64,000 nucleotides of DNA, taken from Novipirellula artificiosorum (lineage in GTDB: Bacteria > Planctomycetota > Planctomycetia > Pirellulales > Pirellulaceae). A program made the translations under genes and the position numbers. The notes below the pieces were generated by a model. It did no database searches. It was given only the letters and a program-made list of their open reading frames with translations, and was not told where the DNA came from. Positions 54,847 to 62,937 of this stretch are shown here, piece after piece. Position 1 is the first letter of the stretch. The number at the start of each line of letters is the position of its first letter. The stretch spans positions 310,001 through 374,000 of the forward strand of contig NZ_SJPV01000004.1 of NCBI RefSeq assembly GCF_007860135.1, read 5' to 3'.

Positions 54847-56010
54847 ATGTCCACTTTCGAAGCCGACTCCGCGACCGATTCCCATGGGGCTCACGGTCAC
54901 GACCACGACCATCCGAAGTTCTTGGCACACCATTTTGAAACGCCTGAACAACAGTACGATAGTGGCAAGCTGGGGACATGGGTGTTCCTCGTCACGGAAG
55001 TATTATTCTTCAGTGGCATGTTTTGCGCCTACGCGATCTTTCGAATGCTTCGCCCCGAAGTGTTCGAGGGCTGTAGTCAATTCCTCAATACAAAACTCGG
55101 TGCAATCAACACCGGCGTGCTGCTGTTCAGTTCGCTGACCATGGCGTGGGCCGTTCGTTGTGCTCAAACCGAAGAGTACAGAAAATTGACCGCGATGCTG
55201 GCGTCAACCCTGTCTTGCGCGATGATTTTCTTGGGTGTCAAAGCAATCGAGTATTCGCACAAATGGGAAATGGGTTTGTTGCCGGCTGGCATGTTCAGCT
55301 ACGACCCGGCTCACCCTCATCACGCTGATTCGCCGAATTATCTGGTATGGATCTGTCTGCCGTTTGCACTGGCGTTGGTCGGTGTTGTGGTTTGGCTGAT
55401 TTCCGCAGCTCTGCAGGGTAATAAGTTTCAAGTCGCCTGTTTGAAACCGTTGACGGTCGTCGCGTTTAGCTTCTTCATTGGTGTTGGGTTGGGGACGTTT
55501 CTGGAGAGCGGCGACTCGGGCGAAACGCACGCTACAACTCACCATGAGTCAGGCGAACACGCTCTTGAGTTGGCCTCGACAAGTTCGCTGTTGGGCAGAG
55601 AGGATCGAGGTGCGACCGAGTTTGGCGTCATTGAAAGATTGGCCGGCGATGCGACCAACAGCGGGTTGAAGAACGAACTCGAAGCACTGGAAGCTCAAGC
55701 GGAAATTGCCAGCGGCTCGGCGATCTTAAACGATTCGGCGGACTCCGATGCAACGATCCAAAAAGCGCCGCGGGATTTTTTGACACCAAGCCGAGCTGGC
55801 GTGTTCTTTAGTATCTACTACTGCATGACCGGTATCCATGCGATCCATATCCTTGCGGGTATAGGCGTTCTGGTCTGGTTGCTGGTCCGTTCTGTCCGTC
55901 AAGATTTCAATCGGCAATACTTTGGTCCCGTCGACTATGTTGGGTTGTACTGGCACTTGGTTGACCTGATTTGGATTTACTTGTTCCCACTTTTGTATTT
56001 GATTCGCTAG
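54847..56010 (+). CDS. coxC: cytochrome c oxidase subunit III with a soluble insert
   Basis: A 387-residue protein with seven predicted helices: LGTWVFLVTEVLFFSGMFCAY, SSLTMAWAVRCAQ, and at the end SIYYCMTGIHAIHILAGIG and DLIWIYLFPLLYLIR. Between helices around residues 225 and 310 is a hydrophilic stretch of about 85 residues (HATTHHESGEH through DATIQKAPRDF) that standard subunit III lacks. The N-terminus is His-rich (HGAHGHDHDHP). ATG at 54847 precedes this His-rich stretch. Confidence 0.92.
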   Translation: MSTFEADSATDSHGAHGHDHDHPKFLAHHFETPEQQYDSGKLGTWVFLVTEVLFFSGMFCAYAIFRMLRPEVFEGCSQFLNTKLGAINTGVLLFSSLTMAWAVRCAQTEEYRKLTAMLASTLSCAMIFLGVKAIEYSHKWEMGLLPAGMFSYDPAHPHHADSPNYLVWICLPFALALVGVVVWLISAALQGNKFQVACLKPLTVVAFSFFIGVGLGTFLESGDSGETHATTHHESGEHALELASTSSLLGREDRGATEFGVIERLAGDATNSGLKNELEALEAQAEIASGSAILNDSADSDATIQKAPRDFLTPSRAGVFFSIYYCMTGIHAIHILAGIGVLVWLLVRSVRQDFNRQYFGPVDYVGLYWHLVDLIWIYLFPLLYLIR

Positions 56011-56106
56011 GGTGTGTGATTGGAGTTCACGCTTTAGCCGTCAAGCAGCGAAACTTCTTTTTCTACCATTTCAATCTTGATTTCCGTTTTTTGATTTGTC
56101 GCCATT

Positions 56107-56502
56107 ATGTCTGCTCACGATCACGCTGCTGATGCTCATTCGGTTTCTGGGGACCACCACGAACAGGATGGCTGGGATTTTGCCCATCCGATGCCGGTGC
56201 CGATGCTGTTGGCGGTTTTTATCGCCTTAGTGATCTTGACCGTGATCACGGTGGCTCAGGCCAGTTTTGATTTTGGCAGTTATGATGTTGCCATTGTGAT
56301 GGGGATTGCGACGGTCAAGGCAATTTTGGTGGGCTTGTTCTTCATGCACTTGTTGTACGACAAGCTATTCAACTTGGCCGTATTCTTGTCGGCGTTCGTT
56401 TTTGTTGGCCTGTTTGTGATTCTGACCGTCAGTGATAGTCGACTGACCTCGAAAGACTTCATCCCCGTCGACGATGCCGTCGTTGTGTCGCCAACGGAGT
56501 AG
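56107..56502 (+). CDS. coxD: cytochrome c oxidase subunit IV family protein
   Basis: A 131-residue protein with three membrane helices (MLLAVFIALVILTVITVAQ; VAIVMGIATVKAILVGLFFMHL; LAVFLSAFVFVGLFVILTV) and a His-rich soluble N-terminus. The helix around KAILVGLFFMHLLYDK is typical of prokaryotic COX4. It is the last oxidase gene; a carbamoyltransferase gene follows after only 26 bp on the same strand. Confidence 0.9.
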   Translation: MSAHDHAADAHSVSGDHHEQDGWDFAHPMPVPMLLAVFIALVILTVITVAQASFDFGSYDVAIVMGIATVKAILVGLFFMHLLYDKLFNLAVFLSAFVFVGLFVILTVSDSRLTSKDFIPVDDAVVVSPTE

Positions 56503-56528
56503 CGAGGCCCTCGGTATGAGCAGAGTCG

Positions 56529-58358
56529 ATGACGTTGATCCTTGGCCTTTCGGCCTTCTACCACGATTCTGCTGTTGCACTGATCGACGATGGACGCGTC
56601 GTTGCGGCGGCCAGTGAGGAGCGATTCACTCGCATCAAACATGACGCCGCGTTTCCCAAGCACGCACTCGATTGCTGTTTGGAAAGCATCGGAGCAACCG
56701 CGTCGGATCTTGACTACGTTGGTTTTTACGAGAAGCCGCTCTTAAAGTTTGATCGTCTCTTAGAAGATTATCTGGCCTACGCGCCGCGAGGTTATCGCTC
56801 CTTCGCCAATGCGATGCCGTCGTGGCTGCGAACCAAACTCCGGTTGCCACGCGAGATCCGGCAACAGCTTGGCGGCAAACTGAAACACCGAGTGGTGTTT
56901 TGTGAACACCATCAATCACACGCAGCCAGCGCCTTTTTTCCTAGTCCGTTTCAGAATGCTGCGATTTTGACATTGGATGGGGTGGGGGAATGGACAACAA
57001 CGGGTTGGGGCGTGGGGCAGGATCATCGCATGGAACTGAAGCAGGACATCCGGTTTCCTCACTCTCTCGGACTGCTGTATTCCGCTTTTACCTACTTCTG
57101 TGGATTCCGAGTCAACTCAGGTGAGTACAAGTTGATGGGGCTTGCCCCCTACGGTCAGCCGCGATTCGTTGACCTGATCCGTAAGACCTTGATTCGGGTT
57201 CACGAGGACGGAAGCTACGACTTGAACATGGACTACTTCACGTTCGGTCACACGCTTCGCATGAGCGGCAGCAAACTCGAACGTTTGCTTGGGACCAAGC
57301 GACGATTGCCCAATGAACCGATTCGACAGGTCGACATGGACATTGCTGCGAGCATTCAGCGCGCCATCGAAGCGGTGATCCTTCAAATGGCCAAGTATGT
57401 TCATCATCAAACGGGTCTCGATTCACTCTGCCTTGCCGGTGGCGTTGCATTGAACTGCGTCGCGAATGGAAGACTGTTGCGTGAAGGCCCGTTCAAGAAC
57501 GTTTGGATTCAACCCGCGGCGGGTGATGCCGGTGGGGCCCTCGGGGTCGCCTGGCTGATATGGCACCAGTTGTTGAATCATCCTCGCCAAGCGAACGCGG
57601 CTGATGCTCAGCAGGGGTCACTTCTCGGGCCCGCCATGGACGAGGCGACGGAGATGAAAGCATTGACCGATCGTGGGGCGGTTGTGGAATCGTTTGCGGA
57701 TCGCGCAGCGTTGGACCGTCGCGTCTGCGAACTGATCGTTGAGGGCAAAGTCGTTGGCTGGGTTCAAGGACGCATGGAGTTTGGTCCTCGTGCGCTCGGA
57801 AACCGAAGTATCTTGGCGGACCCTCGCCGTCCCGAGATGCAAACCACCCTGAATTTGAAAATCAAACGCCGCGAATCGTTTCGTCCCTTCGCGCCCGCCA
57901 TCCTCGAAGAGCACGCTGAAGCGTATTTTGAGATGGGAAGAATGCATCACAGCCCCTACATGCTGTTCACGTTTCAGGTCCAACCGTCACGGCGTATCCC
58001 ATCCGATCCCTCGGTGCAGGGAATAGAACGGGTGCGTCAATCGCGAAGCGACTTGCCAGCGATCACTCACTTGGATTATTCGGCTCGAGTGCAAACGGTT
58101 TGTCAAGAAACGAATCCACGCTTCCATTCCTTGTTATCGGAGTTCTTTCGTCAAACCGGCTGCCCCGCGTTAATCAACACAAGTTTCAACGTGCGTGGTG
58201 AGCCGATCGTCCGAACGGCTGCCGAGGCATATCGCTGCTTTATGGCGACACAAATGGATGCGTTGGTGGTGGGAAACCATTTGATGCTTCGAAACGACCA
58301 ACCGGAGACTGCACCTACCGCCGGTCACCACCACCTCAGTGAATGGATACCGGATTAA
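56529..58358 (+). CDS. carbamoyltransferase (NodU/CmcH-type, Kae1-like)
   Basis: A 609-residue enzyme with two parts. The N-terminal ASKHA/Kae1-like domain runs from LILGLSAFYHDSAVALIDDG through FCEHHQSHAASAFFPSP and LTLDGVGEW to LCLAGGVALNCVANG. The C-terminal domain has VQGRMEFGPRALGNRSIL, KRRESFRPFAPAI and NTSFNVRGEPIV. Such enzymes form carbamoyl-adenylate from carbamoyl phosphate and ATP and transfer the carbamoyl group to a hydroxyl or amine of a natural product or sugar. It is followed by SxtJ- and DUF5989-type genes, a recurring set. Its acceptor is unknown. Confidence 0.93.
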   Translation: MTLILGLSAFYHDSAVALIDDGRVVAAASEERFTRIKHDAAFPKHALDCCLESIGATASDLDYVGFYEKPLLKFDRLLEDYLAYAPRGYRSFANAMPSWLRTKLRLPREIRQQLGGKLKHRVVFCEHHQSHAASAFFPSPFQNAAILTLDGVGEWTTTGWGVGQDHRMELKQDIRFPHSLGLLYSAFTYFCGFRVNSGEYKLMGLAPYGQPRFVDLIRKTLIRVHEDGSYDLNMDYFTFGHTLRMSGSKLERLLGTKRRLPNEPIRQVDMDIAASIQRAIEAVILQMAKYVHHQTGLDSLCLAGGVALNCVANGRLLREGPFKNVWIQPAAGDAGGALGVAWLIWHQLLNHPRQANAADAQQGSLLGPAMDEATEMKALTDRGAVVESFADRAALDRRVCELIVEGKVVGWVQGRMEFGPRALGNRSILADPRRPEMQTTLNLKIKRRESFRPFAPAILEEHAEAYFEMGRMHHSPYMLFTFQVQPSRRIPSDPSVQGIERVRQSRSDLPAITHLDYSARVQTVCQETNPRFHSLLSEFFRQTGCPALINTSFNVRGEPIVRTAAEAYRCFMATQMDALVVGNHLMLRNDQPETAPTAGHHHLSEWIPD

Positions 58359-58359
58359 G

Positions 58360-58767
58360 ATGTCGATCGTCGATTTTCACGCGATACCTTCTCGATCCAT
58401 GCGTCGTTGGTTCGGGCTGTCACTTGGTTTGCTGCTTGTGATCATGAGCTTTCCACTCGCGCATTTTGGCGGCATGGCTCAAGCGGGGCTGTTGGCCGCA
58501 TCGATCGTGTTGACGGTGGTCTATTATGGTTGGCCCGCTGCCCAATTATCGATCATTCGCGGCTGGCAAGTCGTAACCTTCCCGATCGCATGGTTGACCG
58601 GTCATGCGTTACTGAGCATCGTGTTTTTCTTGGTGCTCACACCGATTGGATTGTTGCTTCGCTTTTTTAGGCATGATCCGCTAAGATTACAGAAACGCGA
58701 TCGAAGCACTGCTTGGCAAGACCATCACCAAGAAGAAAAGCCGGATCGATACTTCAAGCAATTCTGA
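58360..58767 (+). CDS. SxtJ-family membrane protein
   Basis: A 135-residue protein with about three membrane helices (FGLSLGLLLVIMSFPLAHF; AGLLAASIVLTVVYYGWP; FPIAWLTGHALLSIVFFLVLTPIGLLLRFF) and a basic C-terminal tail (RHDPLRLQKRDRSTAW), as in SxtJ proteins that accompany carbamoyltransferases. The start sits 1 bp after the carbamoyltransferase stop (TAAGATG). Function is unknown; the pairing suggests it presents or transports the carbamoylated product. Confidence 0.82.
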   Translation: MSIVDFHAIPSRSMRRWFGLSLGLLLVIMSFPLAHFGGMAQAGLLAASIVLTVVYYGWPAAQLSIIRGWQVVTFPIAWLTGHALLSIVFFLVLTPIGLLLRFFRHDPLRLQKRDRSTAWQDHHQEEKPDRYFKQF

Positions 58768-58847
58768 GCGCGTTCCAAACGGGCATTTTAGGCGAAAACG
58801 GTTTTCAGGAACGACTCAACTCAAACCAAGAAGGGTCCACAGCGCCC

Positions 58848-59066
58848 ATGACCACAATCGATCCAATGGATGACGATGCCGCAGCAAACGAGTTTGAACG
58901 CGCAGCGAATCAACAAGACCTTGGCTTGGTGCAAGAGTTTCTGCTGTTTTTGAGAGAAAACAAGAAGTGGTGGCTGGTCCCGCTGATCGGATCGCTGCTG
59001 CTGATCGGTTTGTTGAGCTTGCTGACGACCACGGGGGCGGCACCCTTCATCTACACGCTGTATTAG
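58848..59066 (+). CDS. DUF5989-type small membrane protein
   Basis: A 72-residue protein. After an acidic N-terminus it has LGLVQEFLLFLRENKKWWLVPLIG followed by a membrane helix (LLLIGLLSLLTTTGAAPFIYTLY), the recognisable signature of DUF5989 proteins, which recur behind SxtJ genes. ATG at 58848 is chosen because upstream residues read like the SxtJ tail in another frame. Its stop lies 1 bp from that of the convergent epimerase gene. Confidence 0.8.
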   Translation: MTTIDPMDDDAAANEFERAANQQDLGLVQEFLLFLRENKKWWLVPLIGSLLLIGLLSLLTTTGAAPFIYTLY

Positions 59067-59067
59067 G

Positions 59068-59493
59068 TCAAGGCGTCGATTTCGGATCGGCTGTCATTTC
59101 CCAGATCACACCGCGTGTGGTGGTCGAGTCGATAAAGCCTGCCTTGCGGCCTCGCGGACCGTCGTGAGGTGTCGAACTCTTCGCCGCAAGTTTTCGGCTC
59201 GGTAATTCCGTCAACGTCTTGACAACATCCTCGGTTTCAAAACAGAGGTGGTGCAAGCCTTCGCCATGTTTATCCAAGTAGGCTTGTAGTGGATGGTCCG
59301 GCGTTAGCGGTTGAACCAATTGTAAGTGCAGATTTCCCATGTCGAGATGGGTCAGTCGCACGTTACCGGAGGCGATCTCTTCGCTAAGAATCACCGGCAA
59401 GCCCATCACGTCTCGGTAAAACGGCAGTGCTTCGTCTGTGTCACGAACGACAATGGCAATGTGATCAAGTTTTTTAAATAGCGGGGATGTCAT
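59068..59493 (-). CDS. VOC-family protein, methylmalonyl-CoA epimerase-like
   Basis: A 141-residue protein of paired VOC repeats: KKLDHIAIVVRDTDEALPFY with the first metal His, VRLTHLDMGNLHLQLVQPL (Gln ligand region), GEGLHHLCFETEDV (His) and TTRGVIWEMT (Glu). The pattern closely follows methylmalonyl-CoA epimerase, which interconverts (2R)- and (2S)-methylmalonyl-CoA. ATG at 59493 has AAGGAGAG upstream. It is 44 bp behind the DUF1537 kinase gene, so it could instead act on a sugar-acid intermediate; no mutase gene is present. Confidence 0.82.
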   Translation of the reverse strand: MTSPLFKKLDHIAIVVRDTDEALPFYRDVMGLPVILSEEIASGNVRLTHLDMGNLHLQLVQPLTPDHPLQAYLDKHGEGLHHLCFETEDVVKTLTELPSRKLAAKSSTPHDGPRGRKAGFIDSTTTRGVIWEMTADPKSTP

Positions 59494-59537
59494 CAGTGGA
59501 CTCTCCTTCATTCGGTGGGCTGGGATGGGGACGCCTT

Positions 59538-60962
59538 TCAGCGTTCGTCGCTTAACTTTTGATAGGCTTCAAGTAGCGAGTTTTCGTCGCCAACGTTTCC
59601 GGGAAATACGATGTAGGGAAGACCTGGAAAACGGCTCTCGGGTTGTAGTCTCCAGACCGGAACACCCGGCAGCAGTTGTCCGATGACCATCGCTCGCTTG
59701 ATTTCGAGCGACTGCGTGGCAACGTCGCTTGATGTAATCCCGCCCTTCGCAACCAAGTACCTCAACGGAACGTCGATCCCCGCGACGACTTGAACAATTG
59801 CCGTCGAAATCCGATTGCCAATCTCCAGACTCGACACCGCATCCGACCCCGTGACCAACGATCGCGATGTTTGCAGCAGCACGTTTTGTCCCGCGCGAAG
59901 ATGCTCGCTCACTTCTCGGAGGGTTGCTTGGATGATGTCGGTTGCATCACCTTCGAGCAAAGAGCGGACGTTGAGAGTGACCGTGGATAAACCCTTCGCA
60001 TCATGGACCAATCGGCTGAGTTGCGTTGTGGTCTTCGGAACATAGGATCCGGCAACGATCAGTCCGGCTGCAGCATTGGGCATACCGATGTCGCGCGCGG
60101 TTAAAAGTGGCTTCGGTTGCAATCCCGCGTAGGCCTGAACAAAGCTGGCTGCGGTGCGGTAGATCATCTGTTTTCCGAGGGATTCGGCCCTCATCGACGC
60201 CAGAACGAACGATTCGATATCACTCATCGACACGGCATTGACAACACAGACGCTCTTGGACGGTAGGCATACAAGTCGCTCCGTCAATCGATCGATTGAA
60301 CCATGACGAAGTTCGGACAAGCTGATCGATACCACTTGAGATCGATCCATCGTGCCGCCGCGTTTCTCGAGCACCCAATCAATCAGGTTGGAATGGGAGA
60401 AGCCAAAGGCCGCATCTTTTGCGAAGGGTGTCTGTGCGGCTGGCACCAATTGATCCCCTTCGGCAACGTAGTGAATGTCATCGATCGTGAATCGCCCGCC
60501 TTGCAAGAAATAAGGCACGATCACATGGACGGCGTCTGCTTTTCCCGTTGCCTCAAGCAGGGCGTTGACCTCATCGGGATAGTGCCCGCGAAGCGTCGAA
60601 TCACTTCGGCTGATGACGGTAAAGTCGCGCCCGGTGCTCTCGGCTGCTTGGACCAGATTCTCTCCGATTTCGCCCGCTAACTCGATTGCTTTGACTGACG
60701 ACAAGGCTCGAGAATTGGTCAACACATAGAACAGCGGCGTGCCCCGCGAAAACTCGTCGGCCAAGACCTCGATGGACCAGCCGGTTAGCACCGGCGTGTC
60801 GTAAACCGTTTGCGTGCCGGTGGGGTCGTCGTCCAAAACAACGATCGATCGATTCGTCTGGCCAAGTTGGCGTCGGATCGTGGGCAGCAGCGATTCAGAC
60901 CGCTCGGGGGGCAAACGGTCGAACGTGGGCTGACGTGGCAGTATCGTATCAACAGGATTCAT
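59538..60962 (-). CDS. four-carbon acid sugar kinase (DUF1537 family)
   Basis: A 474-residue protein. The N-terminal substrate domain contains VLDDPTGTQTVYDTPVLTGW and FTVISRSDSTLRGHYPDEVNALL. The C-terminal nucleotide-binding domain contains LIVAGSYVPKTTTQLSRL, LRYLVAKGGITSSDVA and FPGNVGDENSLLEAYQ. The family phosphorylates four-carbon acid sugars such as threonate, erythronate or 2-oxo-tetronate. The start overlaps the stop of the MFS transporter gene as TGATG. No PdxA-like dehydrogenase or aldolase is adjacent, so the pathway continues elsewhere. Confidence 0.9.
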   Translation of the reverse strand: MNPVDTILPRQPTFDRLPPERSESLLPTIRRQLGQTNRSIVVLDDDPTGTQTVYDTPVLTGWSIEVLADEFSRGTPLFYVLTNSRALSSVKAIELAGEIGENLVQAAESTGRDFTVISRSDSTLRGHYPDEVNALLEATGKADAVHVIVPYFLQGGRFTIDDIHYVAEGDQLVPAAQTPFAKDAAFGFSHSNLIDWVLEKRGGTMDRSQVVSISLSELRHGSIDRLTERLVCLPSKSVCVVNAVSMSDIESFVLASMRAESLGKQMIYRTAASFVQAYAGLQPKPLLTARDIGMPNAAAGLIVAGSYVPKTTTQLSRLVHDAKGLSTVTLNVRSLLEGDATDIIQATLREVSEHLRAGQNVLLQTSRSLVTGSDAVSSLEIGNRISTAIVQVVAGIDVPLRYLVAKGGITSSDVATQSLEIKRAMVIGQLLPGVPVWRLQPESRFPGLPYIVFPGNVGDENSLLEAYQKLSDER

Positions 60963-62248
60963 CACTCTGCCCCCACACGTAACTCGTCTTGGATCGACTG
61001 ATCCGGCCGTATCTTAAACCACATGAAGATCGCCAGCACGTTCAAGCCAGCCGCAAGGTAGAAGAACGGTTTGTGGCTACCCAAAGCAGCGTGCAAGTAG
61101 GGAAACGAGAGTGCCGTAAAGAAAGAGCCTAGGTTACCAACCATGTTCATCGATCCGGATACCGCTCCTGCATTGCTGCCGCCGATGTCCATACAGGTTG
61201 ACCAAGAGGGGCTCAGGATCATATCACTGCCGAAAATCGCGATGCACATGCACGCGACCGCGAGCCCCGGTGAATTCATGTTCACACACAGGCTCATGCC
61301 AATCGCGGCCAGCAAGAAACCAATCGCGGCAGGCAATCGTCGCGAAAGCTGCCATTGGCCTCGGCTGTACAGTCGGTCCACCGTGAAACCGGCCATCCAG
61401 TTGCCCACGACACCGCAGAGTAGGGGCGCCGCCGCGTACCAACCGGTTTGTTCATTGGTGAGCGAAAAACTCTCTTTGAGGTAGGGGAAAAACCAGGTCA
61501 CCGTAAAGAAAAAGGTGAAATTGTGTGCGACATATTGAACCATCAGCATCAGCAGGTTCCTTGACCTCAGCATCTCGGCAAAACGAATCTCGGTCAATTC
61601 TACGGACGAGGATTCCGTTGTCGTCTTGGGTGGCTTCCTGCGTTCAACGATGTAGTCGCGTTCACGCTGGGAGACCGCAAAATGCTCTTCGGGCGTGTTG
61701 CGAAACAAAAGAAACCACAGCACGGCGAAGACGATGCCAATGACTCCGAAGAACCAAAACGTCTGCTGCCATCCGCCCAGCGTCCCGATCAACCACACCA
61801 CTCCGGGCATCGCCAGTGCCGCGCCCAATCGTCCGCCCGAAAAACTAATCGAATTGGTGATCCCACGTTCGTTCATGGGCAGCCAAGAGGTGAACGCGCG
61901 AGTCAGCGTCGGGTAGCCTCCAGCTTCTCCCATTCCAAAAAAGAAACGTAAACCAATCATCAGGTACAGGCCTCGCACGACGCCAGTCAGCGCCGTGAAT
62001 GCCGACCAGATCAAGCAAACGCTCGTCATCACGATCCGAGGTCCAAACCGATCCGCAAGTTTGCCACTGGGAACCTGAAAAAGTGCGTAGCCCAGTGCAA
62101 ACGCGGACATCACCCAACCCATCTGCTGATCACTAAACCCGAGATCGGCCGCCATGTCTCCCTTGGCAGCCGAAATACAAGCACGGTCAACCCACATCAA
62201 GACCGAGAGAAGAAACGCGCCGAGAATCAATAGGATGCGAATGGGCAT
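60962..62248 (-). CDS. MFS transporter, anion:cation symporter (sugar-acid) type
   Basis: A 428-residue, 12-helix transporter. MPIRILLILGAFLLSVLMWVDRACISAAKGDMAADLGFSDQQMGWVMSAFALGYALFQVPSGKLADRFG is the conserved start of ACS-family hexuronate/galactonate carriers, with DRxxI and the G-x-L-A-D-R-F-G loop. The second half repeats the pattern (FTVDRLYSRGQWQLSRRL). It probably imports the acid phosphorylated by the downstream kinase. It is the first gene of a three-gene unit. Confidence 0.92.
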   Translation of the reverse strand: MPIRILLILGAFLLSVLMWVDRACISAAKGDMAADLGFSDQQMGWVMSAFALGYALFQVPSGKLADRFGPRIVMTSVCLIWSAFTALTGVVRGLYLMIGLRFFFGMGEAGGYPTLTRAFTSWLPMNERGITNSISFSGGRLGAALAMPGVVWLIGTLGGWQQTFWFFGVIGIVFAVLWFLLFRNTPEEHFAVSQRERDYIVERRKPPKTTTESSSVELTEIRFAEMLRSRNLLMLMVQYVAHNFTFFFTVTWFFPYLKESFSLTNEQTGWYAAAPLLCGVVGNWMAGFTVDRLYSRGQWQLSRRLPAAIGFLLAAIGMSLCVNMNSPGLAVACMCIAIFGSDMILSPSWSTCMDIGGSNAGAVSGSMNMVGNLGSFFTALSFPYLHAALGSHKPFFYLAAGLNVLAIFMWFKIRPDQSIQDELRVGAE

Positions 62249-62937
62249 AACGAATCGACTAACCAGAGCAATAGAAACGAAAAAGATCAGACCACCGAGC
62301 CATGGTTATAGCACAACTTTTTACCTAGCAGGGCGGTGACTTTCTGGCCTCGAACCGTGAGACTAAGAACCTGTCCGGAAAGGGGTCTGACCCTCTCTTG
62401 GTCTGAGCGTATCGATAGCAATTCCATTGGAAAACAACGAGTTTTTGAGCAATCGAAACGTCGGTCGACAAAGGGTCAGACCCCTTTTCGGATAGGTTCT
62501 AAACGCAGGATGGCGTGACACCATTGGGTCCGCCATCAGCCAGCGTCACTCGCTGGTAAAGGCCACCTGACAAAGGAAACGAGACGCGCTTTGTGAACGC
62601 TGAGTGCCAGAGCAGCATGTCGCGACGGCCCTTCCATCCTGTCACGCACTTGCCATACAAATTTGAATACGGATCTTTACAACCCCATTGATGCTGCCTT
62701 CAACTTTGCCGCCTTTAAGTGTGCTCTGCCCTTATCGCTTCTCACTTCTTCGCTCAAGAATCAGGTCTTGCCGTTTTTGCGGGGGGACCTCACCGTTCGG
62801 GGGGGAGTCGTCGTTCGGGTTTGCTTGACCATTGGGGGGCACGAGTTAGAGTAGGAGTTGTGCTTGCATTCTACGAATCGACGACCTCAACAAGTTCTGC
62901 CATCCAGGGCAGGACTCCCGCCTGGACCCCCAATCGC
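62249..62937. other. 689-bp intergenic region, no gene supported
   Basis: This separates the divergent MFS and secretin-like genes. No frame has a coding appearance. It contains the 135-bp inverted-repeat element at 62366-62500. The right part has short G/C tracts (GGGGGGACC, GGGGGGGAG, GGGGGGCA) and presumably the promoter of the secretin-like gene. Confidence 0.4.
62366..62500. mobile_element. 135-bp inverted-repeat (REP/MITE-like) element
   Basis: The ends are near-perfect inverted repeats of about 30 bp. The left begins AGAACCTGTCCGGAAAGGGG and the right, read on the other strand, AGAACCTATCCGAAAAGGGG; both continue into TCTGACCCT. They differ at two positions within the first 29. The 75-bp centre has no coding capacity. 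Non-autonomous MITEs and RAYT-mobilised REP pairs look like this; no clear target duplication was seen. Confidence 0.7.
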
